42,681 nt of DNA. Source: an uncultured Alistipes sp. (GTDB lineage Bacteria; Bacteroidota; Bacteroidia; Bacteroidales; Rikenellaceae). The translations under genes and the position numbers were made by a program. The notes beneath the pieces were generated by a model. It worked only from the letters and a program-made list of their open reading frames with translations. It did not search any database and was not told where the DNA came from. This document shows, piece by piece, positions 23,384 to 30,531 of this stretch (within the stretch, counting starts at the first letter, position 1; the number at the start of each line of letters is the position of its first letter). The stretch lies in assembly GCA_937899895.1 (NCBI GenBank), contig CALBQR010000047.1, positions 1 through 42,681 on the forward strand, written 5' to 3'.

Positions 23384-23911
23384 TTATAGTGAAAAATGTT
23401 GTTTCGGCAATCCCTCGACATTGAACAGCAGCAGATAACCGCGATTATCAACACTCGTGCCGCGATGTTCGCTCACCAAACGACGACATTGACGGTTACG
23501 AGCCTTCTCATCGCGCGGCGCAAGGATACAGAGCGTAGTCTGCGTGCGTTGCGCCTCATCGGTCAGGCGGTGCAGTTCGTCGGCCGAGCATTCGCGCGGA
23601 ATAACGCACATCTCCACACCATCGAGTTTCTCTACATAGGGATCGGCAAAGAGATAGTTCTCATAGCCGCAATGCGAGTAGAGATTTTGCAACTGCGTGG
23701 CTCTTCGGCGCGACACGTGGCGCGAGATCAATTCGGTATATAAAGCGGTATCCTCGCCCTCAACCCTACGACGCATAAATACCTGTCGCACCAACGAATA
23801 GACAAAGGGCGAATGGACTCCGTGCCCGCGATAGTGGCGCACATTGGCCGCACGCACCGAGCCGACAGCGACACGATACAGACGTTTGGTTATGGGTTTG
23901 AGAATACTCAT
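23384..23911 (-). CDS. Orphan protein with RGHGVHSPFVY motif
   Basis: A 175-residue protein from the ATG at 23911 (MSILKPITKRLYRVAVG); the frame is open further upstream but that overlaps the flavoprotein gene. The N-terminal motif RHYRGHGVHSPFVYSLVRQ is shared, to my knowledge, with many Bacteroidetes proteins annotated as SAM-dependent methyltransferases. Here, though, no glycine-rich SAM loop follows, and the protein is shorter. Residues 60-175 are a mixed fold with FADPYVEKLDGVEMCVIP. It may be a degenerate or streamlined relative. It starts 4 bp after the flavoprotein stop and is followed 15 bp later by pduO. Confidence 0.7.
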   Translation of the reverse strand: MSILKPITKRLYRVAVGSVRAANVRHYRGHGVHSPFVYSLVRQVFMRRRVEGEDTALYTELISRHVSRRRATQLQNLYSHCGYENYLFADPYVEKLDGVEMCVIPRECSADELHRLTDEAQRTQTTLCILAPRDEKARNRQCRRLVSEHRGTSVDNRGYLLLFNVEGLPKQHFSL

Positions 23912-23915
23912 TCGG

Positions 23916-25163
23916 TTACTTTTTGAGCATACCCGCCAGACGACCCGTCGAGAAGGCAATCTGCAAATTGTAGCCACCCGTCGCAGCGTCCAAATCGAGC
24001 ACCTCGCCCGCAAAATAGAGGCCACTAATCAGTTTCGACTCCATCGTATATTGATTCACCTCGTCGCAATTGACACCACCCGCCGTTACGATCGCCTCGG
24101 TGAAGGGGCGGTAGTCGCTAATCGGAAAGACATAGTGTTTCAATACCGTAGCCAGACGAGCCAGCTCCTTCTCGCTCACCTTCGAGATGTAGGTCTTCGA
24201 GTGGACATCCAACTCCTTTGCCAGAGCCAACACCATCGGGCGCGGAACAAGTTTGCGCAACAATTCCGAGAAGAGTTCGGTCGGCGGAAGTTGTTCAACC
24301 TCACGACGAATACGATCGGTGAGCTGTTCAGGAGTGAGGGCAGGTTTCAGGTCAAGTACAAGTTTCACCTTTCGCTCGTCAATCAGCGCATCGACCGCAT
24401 CGCGGCTCAAACGCAACACTGCCGCGCCCTCAATACCGCGATCCGAGAATGACACCTCACCAAACTCCTCGCCTGCAAGTTCGTTATCGACCATCATCTG
24501 CACATTGACATTGCGCAACGTCAGCCCTTTCAATTCGTGCAGGTTGGCATAGGTCGTTTCAAGTGGCACGAGCGAAGGGCGAACAGGCTCGATCGAGTGG
24601 CCCGTAGCCGCAGCAAAGTCGTAGCCATCACCCGTCGATCCCGTTGCAGGATACGAGACACCGCCCGTTGCGATAATCACCGCCTCGGCCTCCTCTTTGC
24701 GCTCGAAGCCTCGTTTGTTCTCATATTTAACACCAAGCACACGCTTTCCAACAGTCATAATCTCCTTGACGCGCGAGTCGCACTGCACCGTAACACCCTC
24801 CTCGCGGCACCAATCGACCAACGCCTGCGCCACGTCCCACGCCTTGCCACTATGCGGGAAGACACGGTCGCCACGCTCAACATCGAGTTTCACTCCCAGA
24901 CGCTCGAAAAAGCGCACCGTAGCGCGATTGTTAAACTCGGCAAAGGCCTGCGCAAAGAAATCGGCATTCGTTCGCACCTTCTCGGCAAACTCTTCGGGAG
25001 GGCGCATATTTGTAAGGTTGCAGCGACCTTTACCCGTAATGCGAACCTTGCGGCCCGTCTTCTCCATCTTTTCGAGCAACAGCACGTTGCGACCTCGCGA
25101 TGCGGCGGTTCCTGCGGCCATAAGACCCGCTGCGCCACCACCTATAACTATCAAATCGTACAT
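23916..25163 (-). CDS. HI0933-family FAD-dependent oxidoreductase
   Basis: A 415-residue flavoprotein. The dinucleotide-binding motif is at the N-terminus (YDLIVIGGGAAGLMAAGTAA), followed by the family-specific RKVRITGKGRCNLTNM. It also has VIIATGGVSYPATGSTGDGY, an insert with FSDRGIEGAAVLRLSRDA, the TAGGVNCDEVN motif and the end GYNLQIAFSTGRLAG. I chose the ATG at 25163 (MYDLIVIG), which puts the Rossmann motif at the usual place. The substrate of most members is unknown; some databases label the family BaiN-like, which is not safe to carry over. Its -7 box at 25183-25190 faces the nusB promoter. Confidence 0.9.
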   Translation of the reverse strand: MYDLIVIGGGAAGLMAAGTAASRGRNVLLLEKMEKTGRKVRITGKGRCNLTNMRPPEEFAEKVRTNADFFAQAFAEFNNRATVRFFERLGVKLDVERGDRVFPHSGKAWDVAQALVDWCREEGVTVQCDSRVKEIMTVGKRVLGVKYENKRGFERKEEAEAVIIATGGVSYPATGSTGDGYDFAAATGHSIEPVRPSLVPLETTYANLHELKGLTLRNVNVQMMVDNELAGEEFGEVSFSDRGIEGAAVLRLSRDAVDALIDERKVKLVLDLKPALTPEQLTDRIRREVEQLPPTELFSELLRKLVPRPMVLALAKELDVHSKTYISKVSEKELARLATVLKHYVFPISDYRPFTEAIVTAGGVNCDEVNQYTMESKLISGLYFAGEVLDLDAATGGYNLQIAFSTGRLAGMLKK

Positions 25164-25182
25164 TTCGTTGTTTTTATTTGCA

Positions 25183-25190
25183 CAAAGATA
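25183..25190 (-). promoter_or_regulatory. -7 box of the flavoprotein operon
   Basis: TATCTTTG on the minus strand, 20 bp upstream of the start, part of a divergent promoter region with nusB. Confidence 0.6.
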
Positions 25191-25211
25191 CTCTTTTCGC
25201 GAAAATTTAGT

Positions 25212-25219
25212 TACTTTTG
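25212..25219 (+). promoter_or_regulatory. -7 box of nusB
   Basis: TACTTTTG fits TAnnTTTG, 23 bp upstream of the nusB ATG. It is separated by 21 bp from the divergent -7 box. Confidence 0.55.
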
Positions 25220-25242
25220 CAGTCGAAAAAACGTTCAAATAT

Positions 25243-26181
25243 ATGTTGTCCCGAAGATTACTCAGGCTCAAAGCAGTCAAAAACCTCTATTCGCACTTCA
25301 AATCGGACGCTATCGACCTCGCTGCATCGGAGAAAACTCTCCTGCTCAGCATCGATAAGGCGTACGACCTCTATTTCCAGATGATGTTGCTCATCGTCGA
25401 TGTTGCCGACTACGCCGAAAGCCGTATCGAGTTGGCCAAGCAGAAGCATCTGGCCACTTATGAGGACCTCAATCCCAACACCCGTTTCGTCGATAACCGT
25501 CTTATTGCACAATGGCGTGCCAGCAGTCGCATCAACGACTTCGCTGCCAAGCGCGGTTTGGGTTGGGCGCAGTATCCCGAATTGATCAAAACGCTCTACA
25601 ACAACCTCGTAGCATCGGATTACTATCAGGCATATATGACCGCCGAGAAGGCTACCTATCGCGACGATGTCCGCCTTGTGGAGCAGTTCTATACCAACGA
25701 GATCGAGAACCTTGAAATGGTCGAGGATGTGCTCGAAGAGCAGTCTTTGTTCTGGAACGACGATCTGGGCTTCGCGCTGATTATGGTTGTACGCACACTT
25801 GCCAACTGCCGCGCCTCGCATACCGAGGTGCCCGTACTACCCAAATTCAAGAACGACGATGACCGCGAATTTGTCGAGGAGTTGTTCCGCCGTACGCTCG
25901 TTAATTTCGACAGCTATATGAAGCTCGTTGAGCGTTTTACGCGCAATTGGGATGTGGAGCGTATCGCATTTATGGATAATCTGATTATGGTAACGGCCCT
26001 CTCGGAGATGATCAATTTCGAGTCGATTCCCGTCAAAGTTTCGCTTGATGAGTATATCGAGATTGCGAAATATTACTCGTCGATGGGTAGCGGCACCTTC
26101 ATCAACGGTATTCTGGACAAGTGCGCCGAGACGTTGCGCGAGGAGGGAGTGATTGTAAAGAGTGGTCGCGGATTGATCTAA
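25243..26181 (+). CDS. nusB: Transcription antitermination factor NusB, long Bacteroidetes form
   Basis: A 312-residue protein; NusB binds boxA RNA with NusE (S10) and promotes antitermination in rRNA operons. The start MLSRRLLRLKAVKNLYSHF is the usual N-terminus, with RxKAvxxLY as the first helix. The C-terminal half carries the NusB helical domain, with FVEELFRRTLVNFDSYMK, ERIAFMDNLIMVTALSEM, and the family signature PVKVSLDEYIEIAKYYSS then GTFINGILDK. The long middle insert (about 75-200) is characteristic of Bacteroidetes NusB, whereas Proteobacterial forms are about 140 residues. A terminator follows, so it is monocistronic. Confidence 0.93.
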   Translation: MLSRRLLRLKAVKNLYSHFKSDAIDLAASEKTLLLSIDKAYDLYFQMMLLIVDVADYAESRIELAKQKHLATYEDLNPNTRFVDNRLIAQWRASSRINDFAAKRGLGWAQYPELIKTLYNNLVASDYYQAYMTAEKATYRDDVRLVEQFYTNEIENLEMVEDVLEEQSLFWNDDLGFALIMVVRTLANCRASHTEVPVLPKFKNDDDREFVEELFRRTLVNFDSYMKLVERFTRNWDVERIAFMDNLIMVTALSEMINFESIPVKVSLDEYIEIAKYYSSMGSGTFINGILDKCAETLREEGVIVKSGRGLI

Positions 26182-26221
26182 CCCGCTCACATCGCCACCT
26201 CAACGTAACTAAAAAAGAGAA

Positions 26222-26251
26222 TGGAGCGACTTTTGCGGGTCGCTCCTTTTT
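26222..26251 (+). terminator. Terminator of nusB
   Basis: GGAGCGAC (26223-26230) pairs with GTCGCTCC (26239-26246) and is followed by TTTTT. Confidence 0.9.
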
Positions 26252-26276
26252 GTAAAGAGTCAAAACTATCGGATTT

Positions 26277-26711
26277 ATGCGCACACTTTTCGCCGTAATC
26301 GTTTTCTTCGCTTTTGTCGGCTGTGGCGGTCGATCAAATGCGCCTGCACTACCGCCCGAATCGGCGACACAGGCACCTCTCGTTGCGTTTATGACCATTA
26401 GCGACACACTCGGCACTGCACCGAGCGACACACTGCAATTGGGCCGTATGCGTAGTGGCGAGATCGTTGCGCAAGCTGTCGGAGTGATTAATAACAGCCC
26501 TACCCCATTGGTTATCACCCGCACCGAATCTTCGTGCGGCTGCACCAATATCGACTACCCGCAACAGCCTACACTTGCAGGCGATACATTGCGCGCGACA
26601 ATCGAGTTCGATTCGCACGGTTTTTATGGCTGGCAGTTCAAACGTGTGCAGCTCTACACCTCCGCCGCAGTGTCCCCGATTACCATTTATATAGAAGCCG
26701 AAGTCGAATAA
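26277..26711 (+). CDS. DUF1573 lipoprotein
   Basis: A 144-residue protein with a lipoprotein signal (MRTLFAVIVFFAFVGCGG, lipobox Cys at 16). The mature part is an Ig-like DUF1573 domain, recognised by VVINNSP-like strands (GVINNSPTPLVITRTESSCG) followed by CTNIDYPQQPTLAGDT and the end of alternating strands. Two Cys (SCGCT) are typical of the family, which is abundant and secreted in Bacteroidetes; function unknown. A second DUF1573 protein lies at 31856. It stands between nusB and yajC with no obvious -7 box of its own. Confidence 0.85.
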   Translation: MRTLFAVIVFFAFVGCGGRSNAPALPPESATQAPLVAFMTISDTLGTAPSDTLQLGRMRSGEIVAQAVGVINNSPTPLVITRTESSCGCTNIDYPQQPTLAGDTLRATIEFDSHGFYGWQFKRVQLYTSAAVSPITIYIEAEVE

Positions 26712-26723
26712 ATCGGTCGGAGG

Positions 26724-26754
26724 TTTGCAATCCCGCAAAAAAAGCGTATATTTG
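26724..26754 (+). promoter_or_regulatory. Promoter of yajC
   Basis: -33 TTTG (26724-26727), a 19-bp spacer and -7 TATATTTG (26747-26754). This is a textbook Bacteroidetes promoter, with a leader of about 40 nt. Confidence 0.8.
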
Positions 26755-26799
26755 CCAAATAGTTAAAACAGAAAATAACATTAAAAACACTTTACACTT

Positions 26800-27123
26800 A
26801 TGTTTACATTCTTACAGGCTGTTGAAGGTGCAGCTCCCCAGGCTCCCGGTCAGGGCGGTTTTTGGATTATGATCGTTGCGATGATTTTGGTTATGTGGCT
26901 CTTCATTTGGCGTCCCGAATCGAAGCGTCGCAAGGAGATGGCAAAGTTCCGCGACTCGATGACCAAAGGTACCAAGGTGATCACCGCAGGCGGTATCCAC
27001 GGTAAGGTACGCGAGGTGAAGGAGTCGTATGTTGTAATCGAGGTTGATGATAACGTTACTCTGCGTGTTGACAAGAGTATGATTATGGCATCGCCCGAGG
27101 CACAGCCCCAGCAGAAAAAGTAA
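26800..27123 (+). CDS. yajC: Preprotein translocase subunit YajC
   Basis: A 107-residue inner-membrane protein with one helix (FWIMIVAMILVMWLFIWRP) and a small cytoplasmic domain (RRKEMAKFRDSMTKGTKV then ITAGGIHGKVREVKESYV). It associates with SecDF and the Sec translocon and helps export. Length and pattern are typical. It has its own promoter and a terminator at 27153. The usual neighbours secDF are not next to it. Confidence 0.95.
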   Translation: MFTFLQAVEGAAPQAPGQGGFWIMIVAMILVMWLFIWRPESKRRKEMAKFRDSMTKGTKVITAGGIHGKVREVKESYVVIEVDDNVTLRVDKSMIMASPEAQPQQKK

Positions 27124-27152
27124 TCAACGCCCCTCTCGGCGTAAAATGCAAC

Positions 27153-27196
27153 AACGGGTGCGAACATCCCTCGCGGAGTGTCGTACCCGTTTTGTT
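27153..27196 (+). terminator. Terminator of yajC
   Basis: AACGGGTGCGA (27153-27163) pairs with TCGTACCCGTT (27181-27191) with one G-T pair, followed by TTGTTTT. Confidence 0.8.
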
Positions 27197-27225
27197 TTAC
27201 CAATTTCACCACCTCTTCCGACAAT

Positions 27226-28314
27226 ATGAAATTTATCCGCACAATATTTCTCACCCTGATCGGTCTGATTGGTCTATATTCAACCCCGACCGCCACAGCG
27301 CAACAACTGCTATGGTCGGCGGACTTCGACTTCAATTTCGACAACCGAGAGTATGCCGAGTTGAGCCTTCCCTCGCAGACACTCTTCGGAGCGCGACTGA
27401 CACCAATGATCGGTATGGGTTGGGGAGATGCGCAGCACTCGCTGATGATCGGTACCGATATCACCAAGAACTTCGGGCGCGATACGCGTTTTTGCGAGAA
27501 TCCCGAATTGGTGCTCTACTACGCCTATCGTGGGCGACAGTTCAACGCCACGGCGGGTATCTTCCCCCGCAAAATGCTCTTGGGCGACTATTCGGGTGCT
27601 ATTGCAAGCGACTCGGTGCGTTTCTACGACAAGAATCTCGACGGTCTGTTGCTGCAATATCGTGGCACGGGAGGCTTTGTCGAGCTGGGCGTTGATTGGG
27701 ACGGAATCTACTCGGTCGAGGAGCGCGAGAAGTTCCGAATCTTCTCGGCAGGCGAATATACGCGACAGGTCTTTACGTGCGGATATACCCTCTCGGTCTA
27801 TCACTATGCGGGTCGCGTCGGACTTGCGGGCGTGGTCGATAATATTGCCGTTCAGCCCTACGTCGGAGCCAAGTTCGAGCACCTATTACCGCTTGACCGT
27901 CTGTCGCTTACAGCAAGCTGGATACAGACATTCCAGCGCGACCGCGTTACGGGCGAGAAGGGTGTTCAGCCCTACGGTGGCGAGCTGCGTCTGCGCCTCG
28001 AAAAGTGGCACTTTGGAATCGACAACCGCCTCTACATCGGCAACAATCTGATGCCCTATTTTGCCAAATATGGTGGCGACCTGTACGCAGGCGAGCGCTT
28101 CTATGCGATGGAGGGCGGTGCGAGCAAATGCTACAACCGCACCGAACTCTACTACGACCGCACGTGGTGGAGCGATGCCGTACCCGTGAGCCTGCACGCA
28201 GGAATTTCGTTGCATTTTACAGCAGGTAAAGTTGCGACCTCGCAGATCGTGCAACTGAGTGTCGGGATCGACAGCCGACGCCTTGCTCTCAAACGTAAAA
28301 ACAAAGCTAACTAA
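27226..28314 (+). CDS. Exported outer-membrane beta-barrel protein, unknown role
   Basis: A 362-residue protein with a signal peptide (MKFIRTIFLTLIGLIGLYST, cleavage near TATAQ). The mature part is a series of short amphipathic strands rich in Tyr, Trp, Gly and Arg (for example FGARLTPMIGMGWGDAQHSL and LHAGISLHFTAGKVATSQIV), consistent with a barrel of the porin type. I do not recognise a named family. The ATG at 27226 is chosen because it starts the signal peptide. The next gene, a SpoU methyltransferase, starts 6 bp after its stop, so the two are co-transcribed despite unrelated functions. Confidence 0.75.
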   Translation: MKFIRTIFLTLIGLIGLYSTPTATAQQLLWSADFDFNFDNREYAELSLPSQTLFGARLTPMIGMGWGDAQHSLMIGTDITKNFGRDTRFCENPELVLYYAYRGRQFNATAGIFPRKMLLGDYSGAIASDSVRFYDKNLDGLLLQYRGTGGFVELGVDWDGIYSVEEREKFRIFSAGEYTRQVFTCGYTLSVYHYAGRVGLAGVVDNIAVQPYVGAKFEHLLPLDRLSLTASWIQTFQRDRVTGEKGVQPYGGELRLRLEKWHFGIDNRLYIGNNLMPYFAKYGGDLYAGERFYAMEGGASKCYNRTELYYDRTWWSDAVPVSLHAGISLHFTAGKVATSQIVQLSVGIDSRRLALKRKNKAN

Positions 28315-28320
28315 CTCAAA

Positions 28321-28848
28321 ATGCGAAAGATAACTAACGAGGAACTGAATCGCCTCACCCCCGATGAATTTGCCGTGGCCGAGAAGTTGCCCGTCGAAAT
28401 CGTGCTCGATAATATCCGTTCGTTGAACAACGTAGGCTCGTTTTTCCGCACAGCCGACGCCTTTGCTTGCGCGCGTGTGCACCTGTGCGGTATCACCGCC
28501 ACGCCCCCCAACCGCGAGATTCACAAGACGGCTCTCGGTGCCGAGCTGACCGTCGAATGGCGTCAATGGTCATCGACCGTCGAGTGCGTCAAAGCACTGA
28601 AAGAGGAGGGCGTGCGCGTGTTGGCAATCGAGCAGGTCGAGGGTGCCGAGATGGCAGGCGAGTGGCGTGCCGAGCGTGGTGTGCGCTATGGTTTGGTCTT
28701 TGGCAATGAGGTTTTTGGAGTCGATCAGGCGGCCGTTGATCTGTGCGATGGCGCGATCGAGATCCCACAAGCGGGCACCAAACATTCGCTCAATGTGGCC
28801 GTTTCGGGCGGTGTAATCCTCTGGGAGGCGTTCCGACAATTGCGATAA
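28321..28848 (+). CDS. TrmH/SpoU-family RNA 2'-O-methyltransferase (short)
   Basis: A 175-residue SPOUT-class enzyme that methylates ribose in tRNA or rRNA using SAM. The three knot motifs are clear: motif 1 LDNIRSLNNVGSFFRTADAF with the catalytic Arg, motif 2 LVFGNEVFGVD and motif 3 IPQAGTKHSLNVAVSGGVIL. It lacks the N-terminal substrate-binding domain of RlmB-like enzymes, so it is a minimal catalytic unit like TrmH/TrmL. The exact target is unknown. The 3' end of the gene is related to a diverged duplicate segment at about 28976. Confidence 0.92.
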   Translation: MRKITNEELNRLTPDEFAVAEKLPVEIVLDNIRSLNNVGSFFRTADAFACARVHLCGITATPPNREIHKTALGAELTVEWRQWSSTVECVKALKEEGVRVLAIEQVEGAEMAGEWRAERGVRYGLVFGNEVFGVDQAAVDLCDGAIEIPQAGTKHSLNVAVSGGVILWEAFRQLR

Positions 28849-28871
28849 ACGCGCGATTACCAAATGAACAG

Positions 28872-28903
28872 ACGGTTGCTCTCCAACGAGGGCAACCGTT
28901 TTT
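28872..28903 (+). terminator. Terminator of the barrel-SpoU operon
   Basis: ACGGTTGC (28872-28879) pairs with GCAACCGT (28892-28899), followed by TTTTT. Confidence 0.85.
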
Positions 28904-28920
28904 CGTAAAAAAATCTCTCG

Positions 28921-28970
28921 GCACATTAAGTCTTTTTCGGCTTTTGTGCATTATATATTCGGGAGTGCGG
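28921..28970 (+). promoter_or_regulatory. Conserved 50-bp element, copy A
   Basis: Shares about 40 of 50 bases with copy B, including TTAAGTCTTTTTCG and TTATATATTCGG unchanged. It contains two similar half-sites, CATTA and CATTA, 25 bp apart, each followed by a TTCGG-like end. No gene starts directly after this copy. Confidence 0.55.
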
Positions 28971-29040
28971 TTCGTGCGGTGTGATCCTTGGGTGGGAGTG
29001 GCCACGCGATAGCCTTCCAGAGTAAAAATAAAGTTAGATG

Positions 29041-29077
29041 AGGATTGTTCTTTCCGCGGGGAGCAATCCTTTTTTTC
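29041..29077 (+). terminator. Second terminator-like hairpin in the duplicated segment
   Basis: AGGATTG (29041-29047) pairs with CAATCCT (29064-29070), followed by seven T. It stands at the same relative place as the hairpin at 28872, one duplication unit on. Confidence 0.75.
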
Positions 29078-29079
29078 GA

Positions 29080-29087
29080 TAAATTTG
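29080..29087 (+). promoter_or_regulatory. Possible -7 box of the second ECF sigma operon
   Basis: TAAATTTG fits TAnnTTTG, just after the hairpin T-run. Transcription from here would begin about where copy B of the 50-bp element begins, putting the element in the sigma mRNA leader. Confidence 0.4.
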
Positions 29088-29090
29088 CAA

Positions 29091-29140
29091 GTGCGTTAAG
29101 TCTTTTTCGAATGTTGTGCGTTATATATTCGGAAGCGCGT
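29091..29140 (+). promoter_or_regulatory. Conserved 50-bp element, copy B, upstream of the ECF sigma gene
   Basis: Contains GTGCGTTA at 29091-29098 and again at 29116-29123 (25-bp period) and ends 23 bp before the sigma start codon. It could be an ECF-dependent promoter, operator pair or leader RNA element. Confidence 0.55.
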
Positions 29141-29163
29141 TTCCAACAAACGGAAAACAAATT

Positions 29164-29676
29164 ATGAAACTAACAACCGAAAACAAACAACTCACCCGCC
29201 TCGCCGAGCTAATGCAGTCTGAGCGCAACGATCTGTTTCGATATGCCTGCTATCGGTTGGGGTCTGCCACCGAAGCTGACGACGTGGTGCAAGACCTCTA
29301 CCTCCGACTCTCGAAACAGGGCGCACGACTTGCCGAGATTGAAGACCTGAAAGGCTACGTTTATCGCTCATTGACAAATAGTTGCACATCAGCCTTACGC
29401 TCTCGACGACAGTTTGCCACGACCGAAACGCTCGACAATCTGAGTAGCGACGACCTCGCTCCGAAGGATTTCGAGCAAGAGTTTCGATTGATCGAACGAC
29501 TGATGGCGCTCCTACCCGATGAGCAGAGCGAAGTGATCCGATTGCGAATCTATGGCGGTCGTCAATTTGACGAGATAGCCTCGATCTGCAACATTCCTCT
29601 CACAACGGCCAAATCGCGTTTTCGCTATGGCATTGACAAGTTGCGCGAAGCCCTCGAAAAGCGCGGGCTGATTTAA
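29164..29676 (+). CDS. ECF-type RNA polymerase sigma factor
   Basis: A 170-residue group 4 sigma factor starting at the ATG 29164 (MKLTTENKQLTRLAELM). Region 2 is RNDLFRYACYRLGSATEADD followed by VVQDLYLRLSKQG. Region 4 is LLPDEQSEVIRLRIYGGRQF, then DEIASICNIPLTTAKSRFRYG, with the helix-turn-helix in the second part (written in parts: DEIASICNIPLTTAK, SRFRYGIDKLREAL). The frame runs further upstream into the 50-bp element, but that start would include a non-coding region. The next gene, 25 bp on, encodes a single-helix membrane protein that probably holds it inactive. Confidence 0.92.
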   Translation: MKLTTENKQLTRLAELMQSERNDLFRYACYRLGSATEADDVVQDLYLRLSKQGARLAEIEDLKGYVYRSLTNSCTSALRSRRQFATTETLDNLSSDDLAPKDFEQEFRLIERLMALLPDEQSEVIRLRIYGGRQFDEIASICNIPLTTAKSRFRYGIDKLREALEKRGLI

Positions 29677-29701
29677 CCACACACAAAAAACTGAAAGCAT
29701 T

Positions 29702-30442
29702 ATGAAAACCAACAACAATTTAGACAATTCGTCGGACAATCGCGTTGAGAATCTTCTTTCGCCGCGTTTTGCCCCCACCACCTCACTCTCGTTCAAAGCG
29801 CCCGCACCGCGCCGCCGCCCGCTCTGGCAGGCAGTACGCATTAGTGCCGTTGCCGCTATGGTCGCTGTGGCAGTTGTCATCGGCATTAGCGGCGTGCAGA
29901 CCAGCACCGCCCGCGAGGTGGTCGAGCAGGCAATGATGCGCCTTGCCGAGGCCGACAGCTACCTCGTCCATTTCACTGCAAGGGTCACCAAGAGTACTGA
30001 CCCGCACGATCTTTACGAGATAGTTGATTCCAATGCCGCTCCGATGCAGGGCACCGTCGAGATTCGCAAAGAGGGCTCGAAGGCCAAAATGGCTATCAAG
30101 TGGCAGGACGAGGCTCGTTCTATGGAGCTCTATGACGGCGAGAGCTATCGACGTTACCAGAACGGGCAATTGGTACTCGAACGCCCCGACAAGGGTATCG
30201 ATCTCACTCCGTTTGCCTCACTCGAAAAATTGAAACCTTATGCCGCTGCAATGGGTATGCTACTTAAATTCCGCGAAGAGGGCGACACGATCATCGTCAG
30301 CGATAGGAGCGACAAAGTGGAGATCGTTGCCCGATTCTCGAAGAGCGAAGGTCGTCTGCTCAGTGCCGAATGCACGACTCCAAACAACGTTACGGTACTC
30401 ACCGTCGATCAGATCGACTTCGATGTACCACCTACCGAGTAG
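29702..30442 (+). CDS. Single-pass membrane protein, probable anti-sigma partner with LolA-like outer domain
   Basis: A 246-residue protein with a Pro/Arg-rich cytoplasmic part (about 1-42), one transmembrane helix (about 45-66, ISAVAAMVAVAVVIGISGV) and a periplasmic domain. The outer domain begins AREVVEQAMMRLAEADSYLV and continues with strand-rich repeats such as GTVEIRKEGSKAKMAIKWQ and VEIVARFSKSEGRLLSAECT, which recalls LolA/RseB-type folds that sense lipid or envelope stress. This topology and its place right after an ECF sigma gene suggest an anti-sigma factor. I see no zinc-binding anti-sigma motif. A terminator follows at 30476. Confidence 0.75.
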   Translation: MKTNNNLDNSSDNRVENLLSPRFAPTTSLSFKAPAPRRRPLWQAVRISAVAAMVAVAVVIGISGVQTSTAREVVEQAMMRLAEADSYLVHFTARVTKSTDPHDLYEIVDSNAAPMQGTVEIRKEGSKAKMAIKWQDEARSMELYDGESYRRYQNGQLVLERPDKGIDLTPFASLEKLKPYAAAMGMLLKFREEGDTIIVSDRSDKVEIVARFSKSEGRLLSAECTTPNNVTVLTVDQIDFDVPPTE

Positions 30443-30475
30443 CTCCTAATGCAATATCCACACTCGTTTCATAAC

Positions 30476-30515
30476 AATAGCCGCACCCCTCGTTGCAGGA
30501 GTGCGGCTATTAATT
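30476..30515. terminator. Terminator between convergent genes
   Basis: AATAGCCGCAC (30476-30486) pairs with GTGCGGCTATT (30501-30511), an 11-bp perfect stem followed by AATTTT on the plus strand. Confidence 0.8.
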
Positions 30516-30531
30516 TTCGGGTCGGAATTGG

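Larger units (their letters stand above)
28808..29140 (+). repeat. Diverged tandem duplication of about 168-170 bp
   Basis: Two units in the same order: a SpoU gene tail or its relic (GGTGTAATCCTCTGGGAG at 28810, GGTGTGATCCTTGGG near 28978), a terminator hairpin (28872 and 29041), and a strongly conserved 50-bp element (28921-28970 and 29091-29140). The outer parts have drifted while the 50-bp elements have not. This covers most of the 315-bp stretch with no gene before the second ECF sigma factor. Confidence 0.7.

Noticed and set aside
23916..25163. The HI0933-type flavoprotein as a BaiN bile-acid reductase that would join the steroid cassette.
   Set aside because: HI0933 relatives are widespread and mostly of unknown function, the gene is far from the cassette and on the other strand, and nothing in its sequence points to bile acids.
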